Counted from the stretch's first letter, positions 17,091-26,392 are shown. The stretch is DNA of 64,000 nt from Pirellula staleyi DSM 6068 (GCF_000025185.1 NC_013720.1:1178001-1242000); one strand, 5' to 3'. Translations and numbers: made by a program. Notes: generated by a model from the letters alone, not told the origin.

Positions 17091-19595
17091 CTATCGCGAT
17101 GATTCGCTGACGATTTGCTCGAACGGCAGCTTCCAAGCGGTGCCATCGAGCCCCGGAGGCGAAGCGAGTAAAAAACTGGCCAGCGCCTTGGCTCCCGCGC
17201 GGTCGCCGAGCCGCAGCTGAGCGGTTGCCACTCGATGTTTGGCACGAAACCAGCGTTCGGTGCGCGGGCGACTCTTCGATGCCACCAGGCGCCACTGCGC
17301 CAGGGCGCGCTCGAGCGAAGTGCGATCGGTGGAATCGAGCAGCAGTTCCGCCAGTGCTTCTTGAACCCGCGCATCTTGCGGATGGCTCTTGGCAAGTTTC
17401 TCGAAAGCGACGAGCGCTTCTTCCCATTTACCAAGCGATGCCAAAGCGCTCGCTTCATGGCGCGAGAGTGTCAGCTGCGACGCGCTGTTTAAACTCGTCG
17501 CGCTACGTCGCCAATGCTCGACAATCGCCAGGCGGACACTCGCCAGTTGCTGCTGATGCTGTTTGCCACCCGCTGGAAAGGTTTCGAGCGTGTCGAGGAG
17601 CGCGGTGAGCGAGAGATCGTCGACCGGGAGTCGCTTCACGAGCTCTTCAGCATCGTCGGCGCGTGCGGGATCACTAGCCATCGCGACCATTTGCCAGCGC
17701 GCAGCCGACGCAGTCCAAGCATCGTCGGGAGCTGGTATCCCCCGCGCACTCGCGGCGAGCATCGACTCGGCCAGCGCTTGCTGCGCGGTGTAGGTGATCA
17801 GCAACTCGGCTGCAGCCAGCACAAGTTCGCGATCGCCAGAACTCCACATCGCTGGAAGTTTTCGCATCGCGCCGAGCAATCGTAGTTCGAACGCTGCCAC
17901 ACTCTCTTTGGCCACCTGCATACGATCGTCGGCTGATGCCTTGATCACGGCAGCGCGAGCACAAGCGATAAGCAGCTGCGTTGCTTCTTCAGCTTTATCA
18001 CTATCGCGCGGAACGAGAGCCGATGCGCGAATAGCCGGGGCCAGCTCGGCGCTGGTGGCAGCCAGTCGCATCCGCCAAATCGCCGCTTGCTGAGCAGACG
18101 CTGCTGTCGGCCAAAGTCGCAAATGCTCGTCGAGCTCGCGTGTGTACTCGGCAAGCACCTCCGCACTACTGCGTGCCGCTTGTGCAAGATTCCACAAGCC
18201 TCGCAAGTGAGCCGTCGATGCTTCGGCGCTAGCAGGATCGCTGGTCGCGAGTGCAACAAATTTTTGAGCGGCTGCCGGATAGCGTTTCTGCTGCTCATCG
18301 ATCATCGCACTCTTGAAAGCAAGCGAGAACGCGCTCGTCAAATCGCCAGCCAGTTTCGCGCTCGCAGCAGCCTCGTCGTAGGCTTGGCGTGCATCCTCGA
18401 GCGAACCTTGCAAGTAGAGTCGATCAGCAGATCGCGCCAGCAGTTCACTCGCCCCGCTCGACGCTTTCGGAAGTGCAGCCAGGAGCAAATTATCGGCGCG
18501 TCGGCCCCAGTAAGCACCATGATTGCTGACGATCGTAGATGTCCACTCAGCCGCTTCACCGGCGATCTCTTTTTGTTCAGCCGAGCTTGCTGGCAACTGC
18601 TTAGCGCGCACGAGCATCAGTTCGAGAATCGCCAGATCGAGTTCTGCCGAACTGCTCCCATCGAGCGTGCGCTCAATCGCTGTCGGATCGGGCAAAACGG
18701 CGTCTTTTCCTAGAAATAACAGCCTTAATGCTTCTGCTCGCGCGTCGAGTCGCACGTCGCGCGGCATCCCTTCTTGGTCGAGCTTGGTGGCCAACTCACT
18801 CGCCTGGGCCACTTCTCCGAGCTGCCGCCAGGCACGAATCAGTTCAAGCGCAACTTCGTTGCGAACAGGATCTTCTTTCGTCAACTTCGTCGAGACAGCG
18901 ACCAAAGTTTCAGCCGCCGAGAGGAGCAGCGCGCGTCGGTCGTTCGACGTTGGTTCATACATCTCGGCACGGAGCAATCGTGCGCGAGCTTGGTGATAGC
19001 CCAGGTGACTTGCCAAGATAAACAGCTCGTCGGCTGTCGGCTCATCGGGTTTAGGTTCGACGCGACGACGCTGAGGAATGTCGATCGTGAGCTTTGCTGC
19101 CAGCGCTTCGATCTCGGTTTCGGCTTGACGTAACGCTGCGAGTGCCGCTTGCTGCTGCGCTGGAAGCCGCGAACTCATCGCTCCTTCCACTACAATCACT
19201 TCACCTCGCGCGAGACTCGTCAGCGCCGCTTGCAGCACAATGGAGGCTTCAAACGGATGCGCTGGATGCGTTTTACGAAATCGATCAGCCTCCGCAATCG
19301 CTTCGTCGAACTTCTCGGCACGCTCGGCTCCCGAGAGTTCGAGGGCGTGAAGCCCCAGTGTGCGCATCAATTCTTCTAGCGCTACGGCTTGCTCGCGAGC
19401 ACTCAAGTTCGTCGTTTGCAACTGATCGCGGCAAACACGTTCTGCCAGTTCGTACAGCCGTCGACTTCGTAGCGCAATCACGAGCGAGCGCTCATCAGCC
19501 GCCACATCCGATGGGGTTATCAGCAGCCAAGCAGCCAGTGCAATTGCATGCGCCCAGACAGCAAAATGATCACGCGAGAAAGGTCGCATCGTCAT
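17091..19595 (-). CDS. Large exported helical-repeat (TPR-like) protein
   Basis: An 834-residue protein with an N-terminal signal sequence (about residues 12-33, ending at SDVAADE). The rest is a nearly unbroken run of Ala/Leu/Glu-rich helical pairs with TPR-like patterns, for example LGKWEEALVAFEKLAKSHPQDARVQEALAELLL. It probably acts as a periplasmic scaffold. Its start overlaps the stop of the upstream ExbD by 4 bases (ATGA), so the two are translationally coupled. It is the last gene of the six-gene ExbB/ExbD/VWA operon. No enzyme motif is seen. Confidence 0.82.
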   Translation of the reverse strand: MTMRPFSRDHFAVWAHAIALAAWLLITPSDVAADERSLVIALRSRRLYELAERVCRDQLQTTNLSAREQAVALEELMRTLGLHALELSGAERAEKFDEAIAEADRFRKTHPAHPFEASIVLQAALTSLARGEVIVVEGAMSSRLPAQQQAALAALRQAETEIEALAAKLTIDIPQRRRVEPKPDEPTADELFILASHLGYHQARARLLRAEMYEPTSNDRRALLLSAAETLVAVSTKLTKEDPVRNEVALELIRAWRQLGEVAQASELATKLDQEGMPRDVRLDARAEALRLLFLGKDAVLPDPTAIERTLDGSSSAELDLAILELMLVRAKQLPASSAEQKEIAGEAAEWTSTIVSNHGAYWGRRADNLLLAALPKASSGASELLARSADRLYLQGSLEDARQAYDEAAASAKLAGDLTSAFSLAFKSAMIDEQQKRYPAAAQKFVALATSDPASAEASTAHLRGLWNLAQAARSSAEVLAEYTRELDEHLRLWPTAASAQQAAIWRMRLAATSAELAPAIRASALVPRDSDKAEEATQLLIACARAAVIKASADDRMQVAKESVAAFELRLLGAMRKLPAMWSSGDRELVLAAAELLITYTAQQALAESMLAASARGIPAPDDAWTASAARWQMVAMASDPARADDAEELVKRLPVDDLSLTALLDTLETFPAGGKQHQQQLASVRLAIVEHWRRSATSLNSASQLTLSRHEASALASLGKWEEALVAFEKLAKSHPQDARVQEALAELLLDSTDRTSLERALAQWRLVASKSRPRTERWFRAKHRVATAQLRLGDRAGAKALASFLLASPPGLDGTAWKLPFEQIVSESSR

Positions 19596-20047
19596 CGCTC
19601 CGTGGCTGCGAAGCGAACTTGCGAGAATCCAGCAAGGCGCGCACGATCATACACATCGATCGCATTTCCGAGCGGAATTTCCGCATCAGGATGCACAATC
19701 ACCGGCACATCCGACTTAATCGCAGCCAGGGTTGCAAGCGCCGACTCGAGCGCCACGAGCGACACTTGGGGCACATCATTGAGCAGCACGGTTTGCGAAC
19801 TTTCGTCGCCAATCAGCCGCACCACCACCTGGTCGAAGTCGGCTTCCGGAGGAGGTGGTTCGTTGGTCGGTGTACTGCTACCCGCAACTGGTGATGTCAC
19901 CTGCACACTTCCGGGAATCGACTGCTCGGCGATTTCGAAACTACTGCTCCAGATGAAATAGACCATCAGTAGAAAGACACAATCGATCATGGGCGTCAGC
20001 TGCAACTCGACTTGTTCACGACGCGATCGCGAGGATGGAAGCTTCAC
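19592..20047 (-). CDS. ExbD/TolR-family protein, second copy
   Basis: ExbD proteins have one transmembrane helix whose Asp carries protons, plus a periplasmic domain. Here VELQLTPMIDCVFLLMVYFIW at 13-33 supplies the helix and the Asp. The periplasmic part is 110 residues, with a Pro-rich linker (TNEPPPPEADF), ending in a YDRARLAGFSQVRFA strand typical of the fold. It overlaps the preceding ExbD by 4 bases (20044-20047) and the next gene by 4 bases. Two different ExbD proteins serving one ExbB is a common planctomycete-style arrangement. Confidence 0.9.
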   Translation of the reverse strand: MKLPSSRSRREQVELQLTPMIDCVFLLMVYFIWSSSFEIAEQSIPGSVQVTSPVAGSSTPTNEPPPPEADFDQVVVRLIGDESSQTVLLNDVPQVSLVALESALATLAAIKSDVPVIVHPDAEIPLGNAIDVYDRARLAGFSQVRFAATER

Positions 20048-20472
20048 GGCTGAGCCTCCTCGGGATAGACGGCGTAGGTCACATTCCAGATGTTCAGCTT
20101 CGCGCAGCGCAGCAGCAGGGGCTCGATATGTTTGTAAACCGTCCCTCGATCGCTGCGCAGTCGAACCTCGAGCTTCTCGCCAATTTCCGAGCGGCGCGCT
20201 GCGAGAAGTTGCTCGACATCATCGACCGACATCGTCCGGCCTTGTGCCATCAACTCACCACTGGCCAGCACGCTGATCGTCAAACGCGTATCGCTCGACT
20301 CGCGATCATCTTCACCTGAACGCGCGATCGGAAGTGGCAACTCGAGCTGCGATTCGCGCTTGGCTAAGTGACTCGACACCAAGAAGAAAATGATCAGCTG
20401 AAACACCACGTCGATCATCGGCGTCATGTTGAAACCGACACCACTGCTGGCTGTCATACTGGGAATACGCAT
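20044..20472 (-). CDS. ExbD/TolR-family protein, first copy
   Basis: A 142-residue ExbD: GFNMTPMIDVVFQLIIFFLVSS at about 13-34 contains the proton-carrying Asp. The periplasmic part is charged and carries SDRGTVYKHIEPLL, which matches the functional loop of this family. The start ATG 20472 follows the ExbB stop by 12 bases, and its stop overlaps the second ExbD. Together with ExbB it should form an energy-transducing inner-membrane channel. Confidence 0.92.
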   Translation of the reverse strand: MRIPSMTASSGVGFNMTPMIDVVFQLIIFFLVSSHLAKRESQLELPLPIARSGEDDRESSDTRLTISVLASGELMAQGRTMSVDDVEQLLAARRSEIGEKLEVRLRSDRGTVYKHIEPLLLRCAKLNIWNVTYAVYPEEAQP

Positions 20473-20484
20473 GATGCTTGAACC

Positions 20485-21327
20485 TCAAGAACGTGCCGTT
20501 TTTCCCGGAGAATTCGCAGGTGGTGGAGGTGGCGGTGGAGGGGGAACCACACTCGCCGATCGACGCTTGAGTGGCGACACCGCATGCTGGGCGGCATAAG
20601 CAGCCTCGGCAATAAATTGATCAACCCGATTCCGAAAAATTGCAAAAGCGCCGAGCGATGGAATGGCGATGATCAGCCCCACCACAGTAGTGACGAGCGC
20701 TTGATAGATGCCATCGGCCAGTTGCGCTGCACCAGCATTTCCTTCCGAGTCAGCCACTTCTTTGAAGGCAAGAAGCATACCGGTGACCGTTCCCAAGAGC
20801 CCCACCATCGGCGCGATGTTACCAACCACCGAGAGATACTCGACCTTCCGAAACAATCGAGCCGACTGTTCGGCGGTGGCATCTTCCATCGCTTTTTCTA
20901 CTTCGCTGTAACCACCCTCAGCTTCCGCCAGACCGTAGAGCATGACGAACGCGAGGAGCGATGGCCGCTTGCGACAAAGCTCGGCCGCTTCACTCAGTCG
21001 GCCACTTCCCACGAGCGCTCGTGTCTCTTCACCAAGCCCATCGGGAATCAGTTCACTCCGTCGCAAGATCATCAGATTGTCGAACACCAGATACGCGGCT
21101 GTGAGCGAGAGCCCGATCAGCACGAGCATGATGATGACACCGACAGGTCCCCCCGAGAACAGAATCTGAAAAAACGATTTGCTCGGCTTTTCCGCAGGAG
21201 CCTCCGGCGCAGCAGCAGGCTGAGTCGCAGTCACTGGCGGAGTAGGAGCCACTTCTTGCGCGTCGACTTTCACAGTTAACAGGAACGTCAGCAGCACACC
21301 GAACACAAGCACGATAAACCGATCCAA
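20485..21327 (-). CDS. MotA/TolQ/ExbB proton-channel protein
   Basis: This is the proton channel that with ExbD converts proton-motive force into mechanical work. From the start chosen here it has 280 residues. Residues 1-24 are a signal-like helix; then comes an Ala/Pro-rich linker, and a first channel helix with GGPVGVIIMLVLIGLSLTA. The conserved GNIAPMVGLLGTVTGM and LADGIYQALVTTVVGLIIAIP helices follow. The tail is a PPPPPPPPP run. I place the start at TTG 21327 because a perfect AGGAGG sits 5 bases upstream (21333-21338); the longer frame to 21408 lacks such a signal. It is preceded by the TPR gene with a 131-base gap. Confidence 0.92.
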   Translation of the reverse strand: MDRFIVLVFGVLLTFLLTVKVDAQEVAPTPPVTATQPAAAPEAPAEKPSKSFFQILFSGGPVGVIIMLVLIGLSLTAAYLVFDNLMILRRSELIPDGLGEETRALVGSGRLSEAAELCRKRPSLLAFVMLYGLAEAEGGYSEVEKAMEDATAEQSARLFRKVEYLSVVGNIAPMVGLLGTVTGMLLAFKEVADSEGNAGAAQLADGIYQALVTTVVGLIIAIPSLGAFAIFRNRVDQFIAEAAYAAQHAVSPLKRRSASVVPPPPPPPPPANSPGKTARS

Positions 21328-21332
21328 GCGAA

Positions 21333-21338
21333 CCTCCT
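21333..21338 (-). promoter_or_regulatory. Strong Shine-Dalgarno fixing the TTG start of exbB
   Basis: On the minus strand AGGAGG lies 5 bases before TTG 21327. This argues against the upstream ATG at 21408 and makes the mature N-terminus a clean signal-type helix. Confidence 0.6.
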
Positions 21339-21458
21339 GATAGCGAGTCGCGCAGCGAGGAACTTGCTCGCGATCGTCACTCACCATTTCCTGAAGACTT
21401 GCAAACAACTTGATGCGCCTTCACTCAATAAGTATTTAGAAACTTTTGACAAGTAAGG

Positions 21459-22559
21459 TCACTTTGGTGGCGGTTTTGTCGCATCGAGCCGACTTTGTCC
21501 TTCGCGTGCGGCTGCAGTCGCCGGGAAGTCGGTGACAAGCTCTTTCCAAAGTGATTTTGCCTGCTCCAAACGCCCCAATTTGTCGAGCTGCTTACCGGCG
21601 GCGAGTAGCGCATCGGCTGCCAGTGCAGCATGCTCGCGATGCTCCAGAGCCGCTCGCAAATAGGCAATCGCTGCTTGCTCCGACTCTCCCACGCGCGCTA
21701 GTCCCTCCCCCACAACATACCAGCCGACTCCCTGCACTTCGCGGGGCATGCCGATTAGCTGCTGTTTCCAGCGTGTGACATCTTCGGGCTTGGCCGTGAC
21801 CACTTGCGTCCGCCAGCGCTGTTGCCAGGCCAGCGCCGCTACACGCGGATCAGCGTCGCTCGACAAACTAGCCAGCTGCTCGATAGCCTGCGCGCGCTGC
21901 TTTGTCGCTAAGAGCCAACTTGCTCCCATCACACGCACCAGAGCATCGCGCGATTGACTCCACTGCGTTGCGGCTGCCTCTTGCGGCGCAGTGAGCGATG
22001 CCCCTTTCCATGCGACCGGTGTTAGCGGCGCGAAGATCGTTTCGGGATCGCTGGCTAGCAGCACGCGAAACTCTTCCCCCGCGCGATCCCACTGCTCGAG
22101 CTCCAGATGACCGCGCACCATATCGGCGGTGATCTCGCGAATCACAAAAGCGCGCGACTCATCGCGCCGCGCTTGCCGCAAGCGATCGATGGCCGACTCG
22201 ATATTTCCCGCGCTCAGCTCCGCAAGCGCTTCGCGATGTAGCGCCGAGCGCGTGAAGCTGATGCTACGAACACGCGCGGCAGGAAACTCTTCGACACTTC
22301 CCGTGGGAACTTGCAGCTTTAGCAAACGCCCCGTGTAGTCGACGATTCGGCCGGTGCGTGTCGTCAGCAGATCGCTCGATGTCGACGCCGTCATCGTTAC
22401 ACGGTCGAGTTCATCGGACGATGTGGGGACCTCTTGCGCCACGCACTGCGCTGCGGCGACGACAACGCACAGCACCCCTAATAACAGCGTTTTCCCAGTG
22501 TTTTTCACGTCTACGGAAACTTTCGTCGCAGTCGTTCTTGCTATAGCAAGCAACTTCAC
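21459..22559 (-). CDS. Exported TPR-like protein of the ExbBD operon
   Basis: A 366-residue protein with an N-terminal signal near residues 22-42 (KTLLLGVLCVVVAAAQCVAQE). Residues 60-100 form a small beta element (RTGRIVDYTGRLLKLQVPTG), after which helical repeats dominate, such as AYLRAALEHREHAALAADAL and AKSLWKELVTDFPATAAAREG in the last 60 residues. It likely acts in the periplasm as a scaffold. It starts 4 bases after the VWA gene stops, so the two are co-translated. No catalytic residues are seen. Confidence 0.82.
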   Translation of the reverse strand: MKLLAIARTTATKVSVDVKNTGKTLLLGVLCVVVAAAQCVAQEVPTSSDELDRVTMTASTSSDLLTTRTGRIVDYTGRLLKLQVPTGSVEEFPAARVRSISFTRSALHREALAELSAGNIESAIDRLRQARRDESRAFVIREITADMVRGHLELEQWDRAGEEFRVLLASDPETIFAPLTPVAWKGASLTAPQEAAATQWSQSRDALVRVMGASWLLATKQRAQAIEQLASLSSDADPRVAALAWQQRWRTQVVTAKPEDVTRWKQQLIGMPREVQGVGWYVVGEGLARVGESEQAAIAYLRAALEHREHAALAADALLAAGKQLDKLGRLEQAKSLWKELVTDFPATAAAREGQSRLDATKPPPK

Positions 22560-22563
22560 ATCC

Positions 22564-23580
22564 CTACCGCGCGGGGAGACTTGTCACGTCGATGTACCGA
22601 TGTTCGCCACCATTTTCTTTCGCGATCTGCTGCAGAAAATTCCACCGCGATGCCTTGGGACCTGCGCCGAACTCGATCGCGTGGATGGTGGTTCCGCGAT
22701 TCATCCGATGAATCGATTCGAGCTCTTCAGGCCGGAGCGCGGGCTCGTCGGCATCGGTCAAAAAGAAGATCACGTCGGGGTCGAGCTTCAGCGCCATCTT
22801 CAGCGGCACCAGATGCTCAGTTCCTCCCGACGCCACAATGCCACGCACAAACCGCTGGGCCAACTCTTTGTCGCGCTCGTTGCCGAAGAACAACTGCAGG
22901 CTTTGCCCACGAAATGGATTCATCACCTCGGGGCGTTCGTTGTAGAAGATGATCTGGAATTGATGCACGTTGCCCAGATGCGAGATGCTTTCGATCAGCT
23001 GCTCTTTCGCGGCGGCGATGGGACGACCACCATAGCCTTCCATACTGCCGCTACGATCAAACACATAAACGAAACGGCTCCCTTTTCCGGTGATCCCAAA
23101 CACCTGGGTCTCGGCCTCGCTACCGTTGCCAACACCGGGCCGCGTCCCTTTTCCACCACCACCACGGACCGCTTCCGAGGCACCAGGAATCGCCATCGCC
23201 TCGAGCGCCGCGCCACTGGCCTGCTCTCCTGTCGGAAGCTGGGGACCTGGCAAATCGCTCGGTAAAATTTCGGGAAGTGCCGCAGCAGCGGCTGAAGCAT
23301 CGGCGCTGCTCAGCGACGTGTCGGGCGATAGTGGCCCTGCCGCTGCTTCTTCGGAAAAGTATTCGGTTTTGCCAGCGGTTTGTTTCACAATCACGATGCC
23401 GCCATCGCGCAGTGGAATCCCTAGACTCGCCGATCGACGCGGAGCATCTTGCACCACCACAGCCAAAGTGGTGATGACGGTGAAATGCAACCCAAGCGAG
23501 AGGAGCCACGCTGGGATGCCGCGCGATTTGGTCGCAAGTGGCTCGAGCGGCGCTGGCCTCTCGATTTCGCTCGATCTCAT
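22564..23580 (-). CDS. VWA-domain protein with TonB-like N-terminal anchor
   Basis: This begins the six-gene operon. A transmembrane helix (GIPAWLLSLGLHFTVITTLAVVV, residues 21-43) follows a Pro/Glu-rich start and precedes a long Ala/Ser/Pro/Gly linker, the layout of TonB and TolA. The C-terminal 190 residues are a von Willebrand A domain with the MIDAS DxSxS in VFDRSGSMEGYGG and a later TDADEPALRP loop. A metal-binding adhesion-type domain on a TonB-like stalk, next to ExbB/ExbD, suggests a force-transmitting protein. I use ATG 23580 (338 residues); a TTG at 23688 would add 36 residues of poor composition. Confidence 0.85.
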   Translation of the reverse strand: MRSSEIERPAPLEPLATKSRGIPAWLLSLGLHFTVITTLAVVVQDAPRRSASLGIPLRDGGIVIVKQTAGKTEYFSEEAAAGPLSPDTSLSSADASAAAAALPEILPSDLPGPQLPTGEQASGAALEAMAIPGASEAVRGGGGKGTRPGVGNGSEAETQVFGITGKGSRFVYVFDRSGSMEGYGGRPIAAAKEQLIESISHLGNVHQFQIIFYNERPEVMNPFRGQSLQLFFGNERDKELAQRFVRGIVASGGTEHLVPLKMALKLDPDVIFFLTDADEPALRPEELESIHRMNRGTTIHAIEFGAGPKASRWNFLQQIAKENGGEHRYIDVTSLPAR

Positions 23581-23793
23581 TGGCGGATGCGACACAGAAG
23601 TGGATCCTGCCTCAAGCGAGCGCGAAGGATGTGAAGAAACCCACTCGCGCGCGATGTATCGACAAAACTCGCACGCAGGCGTGGCCAAACAGACTCGGCC
23701 CGCGCGAATTCTAGGGAGATTAGCCGCTCGGGGTCAATCCGAACGTCGAGGCAACTGCTAGCGTCGCCTCGCCGCTGCGACTCACCCGCCCAA

Positions 23794-25362
23794 CTACTGC
23801 CGAGCCGACTTCCAGCCCGAATCGTCCCAAATCTCTTCGTTTTGCACCACCGGTGCGGCCACCGCGTGGGTCGGAGCCGACAGCGAAACCTCGCTCGCGT
23901 GGGCGGGAATTTCGTAGCTCATCTTCCGCTGCATGCTCGCCGCGCGATGTTCCGAGGGTCGGCCATACACAGCAGGCACAACCTGCCAGCGGGGATCACG
24001 CAAAGCTGTTTGATCGCGTGGATCGAGCAGCTGCGGGGCACCGGTGGCGGGCTTCGCAGGGGCATCGGGGTCGGGAACCAAGCGGAGCGAGGGACGAGCC
24101 TCGGTCTTGGGGGAATTCCCATGCGCAGGTGCCAGCGACGGCCCGCTGGACGATTGCGAACGAATCGTGGCCTGACTGCGAGGGGACGAACTTCCAAACG
24201 ACGAAGGATAGCGCGTGCCGCTGCTGCTCGACGACTCCACTGGAGTCCCTTCGCTGCTGGGCTGCAAATAAGGATCGGCTACTGGGGGATAGTTCGTCCC
24301 TGTTCCCGGTGCAGGAAAGGTGCCACCCGGATTAAACGAGCTCGGAGGAGCAGGAACAGCCCCCGATGGCGCCGGGGAGGTGCCACGAAGTCCTCCCGAA
24401 TTGAGCGAAGGAGCATTATCGGCTGGCACAAACGTACTAGGTGCTGGGGCAAACGTGCTCGGAGTGCGCGTCGGAGGTGGTGGAACCGTTGGGCTACCAT
24501 AAATCGGGCTACGCGGGGTCGAAGGAATCGGGGCCGGATAGCTCGGCTGAGCCGGGATCACCGCACCTGGCTGCGTCGGAATCACCGTCGTCGGAGCTGG
24601 ATAATACGGCTGCTGACCACAGCCGGCCGGAGCACACGCATAAGTCTGCGGGGCACAGTAGCTCGTCGTGCAATTTCCACGATAACCGCAAGAGGTCGGC
24701 GCGGTATTGCACGATGGTTTCGGGCAAAACAGATTCGATAGCCACGGAAACAACCGGCAGCGCTGCTGCTGACATTGATACGACGTCGTCGGCTGCAAAC
24801 AGGTGGTCGGCTGCATACAACTGGTCCCTTGACCCGTTGGATTTTGGTACACCGTCACCGGTCGATACGTATAAACCGGCACCTGGGCATAAGTGCTTCG
24901 ATAATAAAACTGCGGTGGCGTGTAGTTAATGGGGGTCGCTTGACCATACAAATGCGAAGCCTCGGCACCGGAGGTACCAAAACCGGAAGTGCTGATTGCA
25001 TAACCATTCGTTTGAGGCCGATAAGCGGCAATCGGCTGTGGCGATGTATAAGTCACCGGCGCAGCGCCATAATTGCTTTGGCTCACTTGCTGATAGTTAT
25101 AAGCAGGCTGCGCTGCAACGACGGGACGATACGCTTGCACGGGAGCCGCATAATAAACCGGACGCCCATAAGCGGGGACTGCTACCACCGGCTGACCATA
25201 CGCATAACCGCCACCCGGATAGGCAACTACCGGTCGATAGACAACTTGGCCACCTGGCGCAGGTGCATAGCCGCGATAGCCGTTGGCCGAAGCCATTGGC
25301 ACAAACGCGGTCGACACGAGCAGCATCCACGTGGTGATCTTGCGAATCATTCTGGCAGTCAT
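23794..25362 (-). CDS. Secreted Pro/Tyr/Cys-rich low-complexity protein
   Basis: A 522-residue exported protein. The signal peptide (MIRKITTWMLLVSTAFVPMASA) ends near residue 27. Residues 28-180 are Tyr/Pro/Val/Ala-rich with YRPVV-like repeats. Residues 180-260 are Cys-rich (CMQPTTCLQPTTSYQC and NLFCPKPSCNTAP), suggesting disulfide-linked assembly. Residues 260-450 are Pro/Ser/Thr-rich, and the last 60 are more ordinary. I choose ATG 25362, with GGGAGAG upstream; an open frame to 25605 lacks protein-like sequence. It resembles planctomycete wall-type proteins in composition, but I do not recognise a family. Confidence 0.75.
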   Translation of the reverse strand: MTARMIRKITTWMLLVSTAFVPMASANGYRGYAPAPGGQVVYRPVVAYPGGGYAYGQPVVAVPAYGRPVYYAAPVQAYRPVVAAQPAYNYQQVSQSNYGAAPVTYTSPQPIAAYRPQTNGYAISTSGFGTSGAEASHLYGQATPINYTPPQFYYRSTYAQVPVYTYRPVTVYQNPTGQGTSCMQPTTCLQPTTSYQCQQQRCRLFPWLSNLFCPKPSCNTAPTSCGYRGNCTTSYCAPQTYACAPAGCGQQPYYPAPTTVIPTQPGAVIPAQPSYPAPIPSTPRSPIYGSPTVPPPPTRTPSTFAPAPSTFVPADNAPSLNSGGLRGTSPAPSGAVPAPPSSFNPGGTFPAPGTGTNYPPVADPYLQPSSEGTPVESSSSSGTRYPSSFGSSSPRSQATIRSQSSSGPSLAPAHGNSPKTEARPSLRLVPDPDAPAKPATGAPQLLDPRDQTALRDPRWQVVPAVYGRPSEHRAASMQRKMSYEIPAHASEVSLSAPTHAVAAPVVQNEEIWDDSGWKSARQ

Positions 25363-25541
25363 CGACACTCTCCCAAAGCGGCTAACGCTAGATTTTCGGC
25401 CTGCAATAAGCTCAAGCTCATCGCCGACCTTCCGCCCCGAGCGCGCTTCATGACGCAGTTCCGGGCTGTGCAAAGCTAGGTCACGGTTCTGAGGTGTGCC
25501 AAACCTGAACAGACTTCCCAAAGGGAGAACTTGGCAAATAA

Positions 25542-25580
25542 AAAAGGGGTGCTGGCCATGCAGCGGCCGCACCCCTCGCA
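25542..25580 (-). terminator. Rho-independent terminator after the SGNH hydrolase
   Basis: On the minus strand AGGGGTGC and GCACCCCT form an 8-bp stem (25547-25554 with 25571-25578) enclosing a second short GGCC pairing, followed by TTTTTTA. It lies 48 bases past the SGNH gene stop. Confidence 0.82.
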
Positions 25581-25627
25581 TAATCGCTACAACCCAACCT
25601 TCCACATCTCGCCAGCAGCTGCGGCGA

Positions 25628-26392
25628 CTATTTACCCGCTGCGACTGCTTGATCGAGCACAGGCATCAAGGTTTTGGTCCAAACGTCGTATCCCTCTTCA
25701 TTTAAATGGAGCAGATCCTTCTTGAAGTACTTGTTTTGAGGCATTCCATCTTCACCCAGCAGTGGCGAGGCGAGATCGACAAACGTTAAGAGCGGGTTGG
25801 CCTCGCACTGCTTGGCAATCAGTCCATTCGTTTCACGAGCCAGATCTTTATTCTTCCAGCGGCTCTCGCAAATCTTGACGGACAGGTACAAGATCTGACA
25901 ATCGGGACATTCCTGATGCACCACCTTCACAAAGCTCTCAAAATCCGCTGCAATTTGTGTTGGTGTTTTCTTTTGAGCCAAATCATTATCGCCAGCATAT
26001 AAAACCACTACTTTGGGTTTATAAGGGGTGACGATGCGCGGCGCATAACGCACCGAGTCGGCCAGCTGCGAACCACCGAATCCACGGTTGATCACTCCAT
26101 GCTCGGGGAACCACTTTTCGGTATTCCAGCCGACGATGCTGCTGCTGCCGACAAACACAATGCCACCCTGCTTGGGGGGCGATTTCAGGTCGGCGGCCTC
26201 GAACTTGGCAATCGCCGACTCCCATTTGTCGACCGCAGGGACCGGCTGCTTGGCCGGCGCGACAGCCTCGGCGGAAGCTGGCGCGGGCTTCGTAGTGGCT
26301 TGGTCGGCTAGGGCAAAGCTCGCCACCAAGGAACTGAAAACGAGCGTTAGGGATGCCGCAACGTGCGACAGTTTCAGCAGTTGTTGATTCAT
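25628..26392 (-). CDS. Exported SGNH/GDSL-family hydrolase
   Basis: A 254-residue lipase/esterase-fold protein with a signal peptide (residues 1-29, ending at FALADQ). The SGNH blocks are present: block I FVGSSSIVGW (Ser nucleophile in the GSSS variant), block II with GFGGSQL, block III AGDNDL (Gly-x-Asn) and block V LLHLNEEGYDVW containing the catalytic His. The GSSS block I is the form seen in acetylxylan/platelet-activating-factor-type hydrolases. The substrate is probably an ester on polysaccharide or lipid. ATG 26392 is used because the upstream frame is not protein-like. Confidence 0.9.
   Translation of the reverse strand: MNQQLLKLSHVAASLTLVFSSLVASFALADQATTKPAPASAEAVAPAKQPVPAVDKWESAIAKFEAADLKSPPKQGGIVFVGSSSIVGWNTEKWFPEHGVINRGFGGSQLADSVRYAPRIVTPYKPKVVVLYAGDNDLAQKKTPTQIAADFESFVKVVHQECPDCQILYLSVKICESRWKNKDLARETNGLIAKQCEANPLLTFVDLASPLLGEDGMPQNKYFKKDLLHLNEEGYDVWTKTLMPVLDQAVAAGK

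Noticed and set aside
16903-17220. 105-codon plus-strand ORF at the end of the large TPR gene
   Set aside because: Overlaps the reverse-strand gene and has Ser/Arg-rich random sequence.
25363-25605. N-terminal extension of the Pro/Tyr/Cys-rich secreted protein
   Set aside because: The signal peptide would be internal, and a better RBS precedes ATG 25362.
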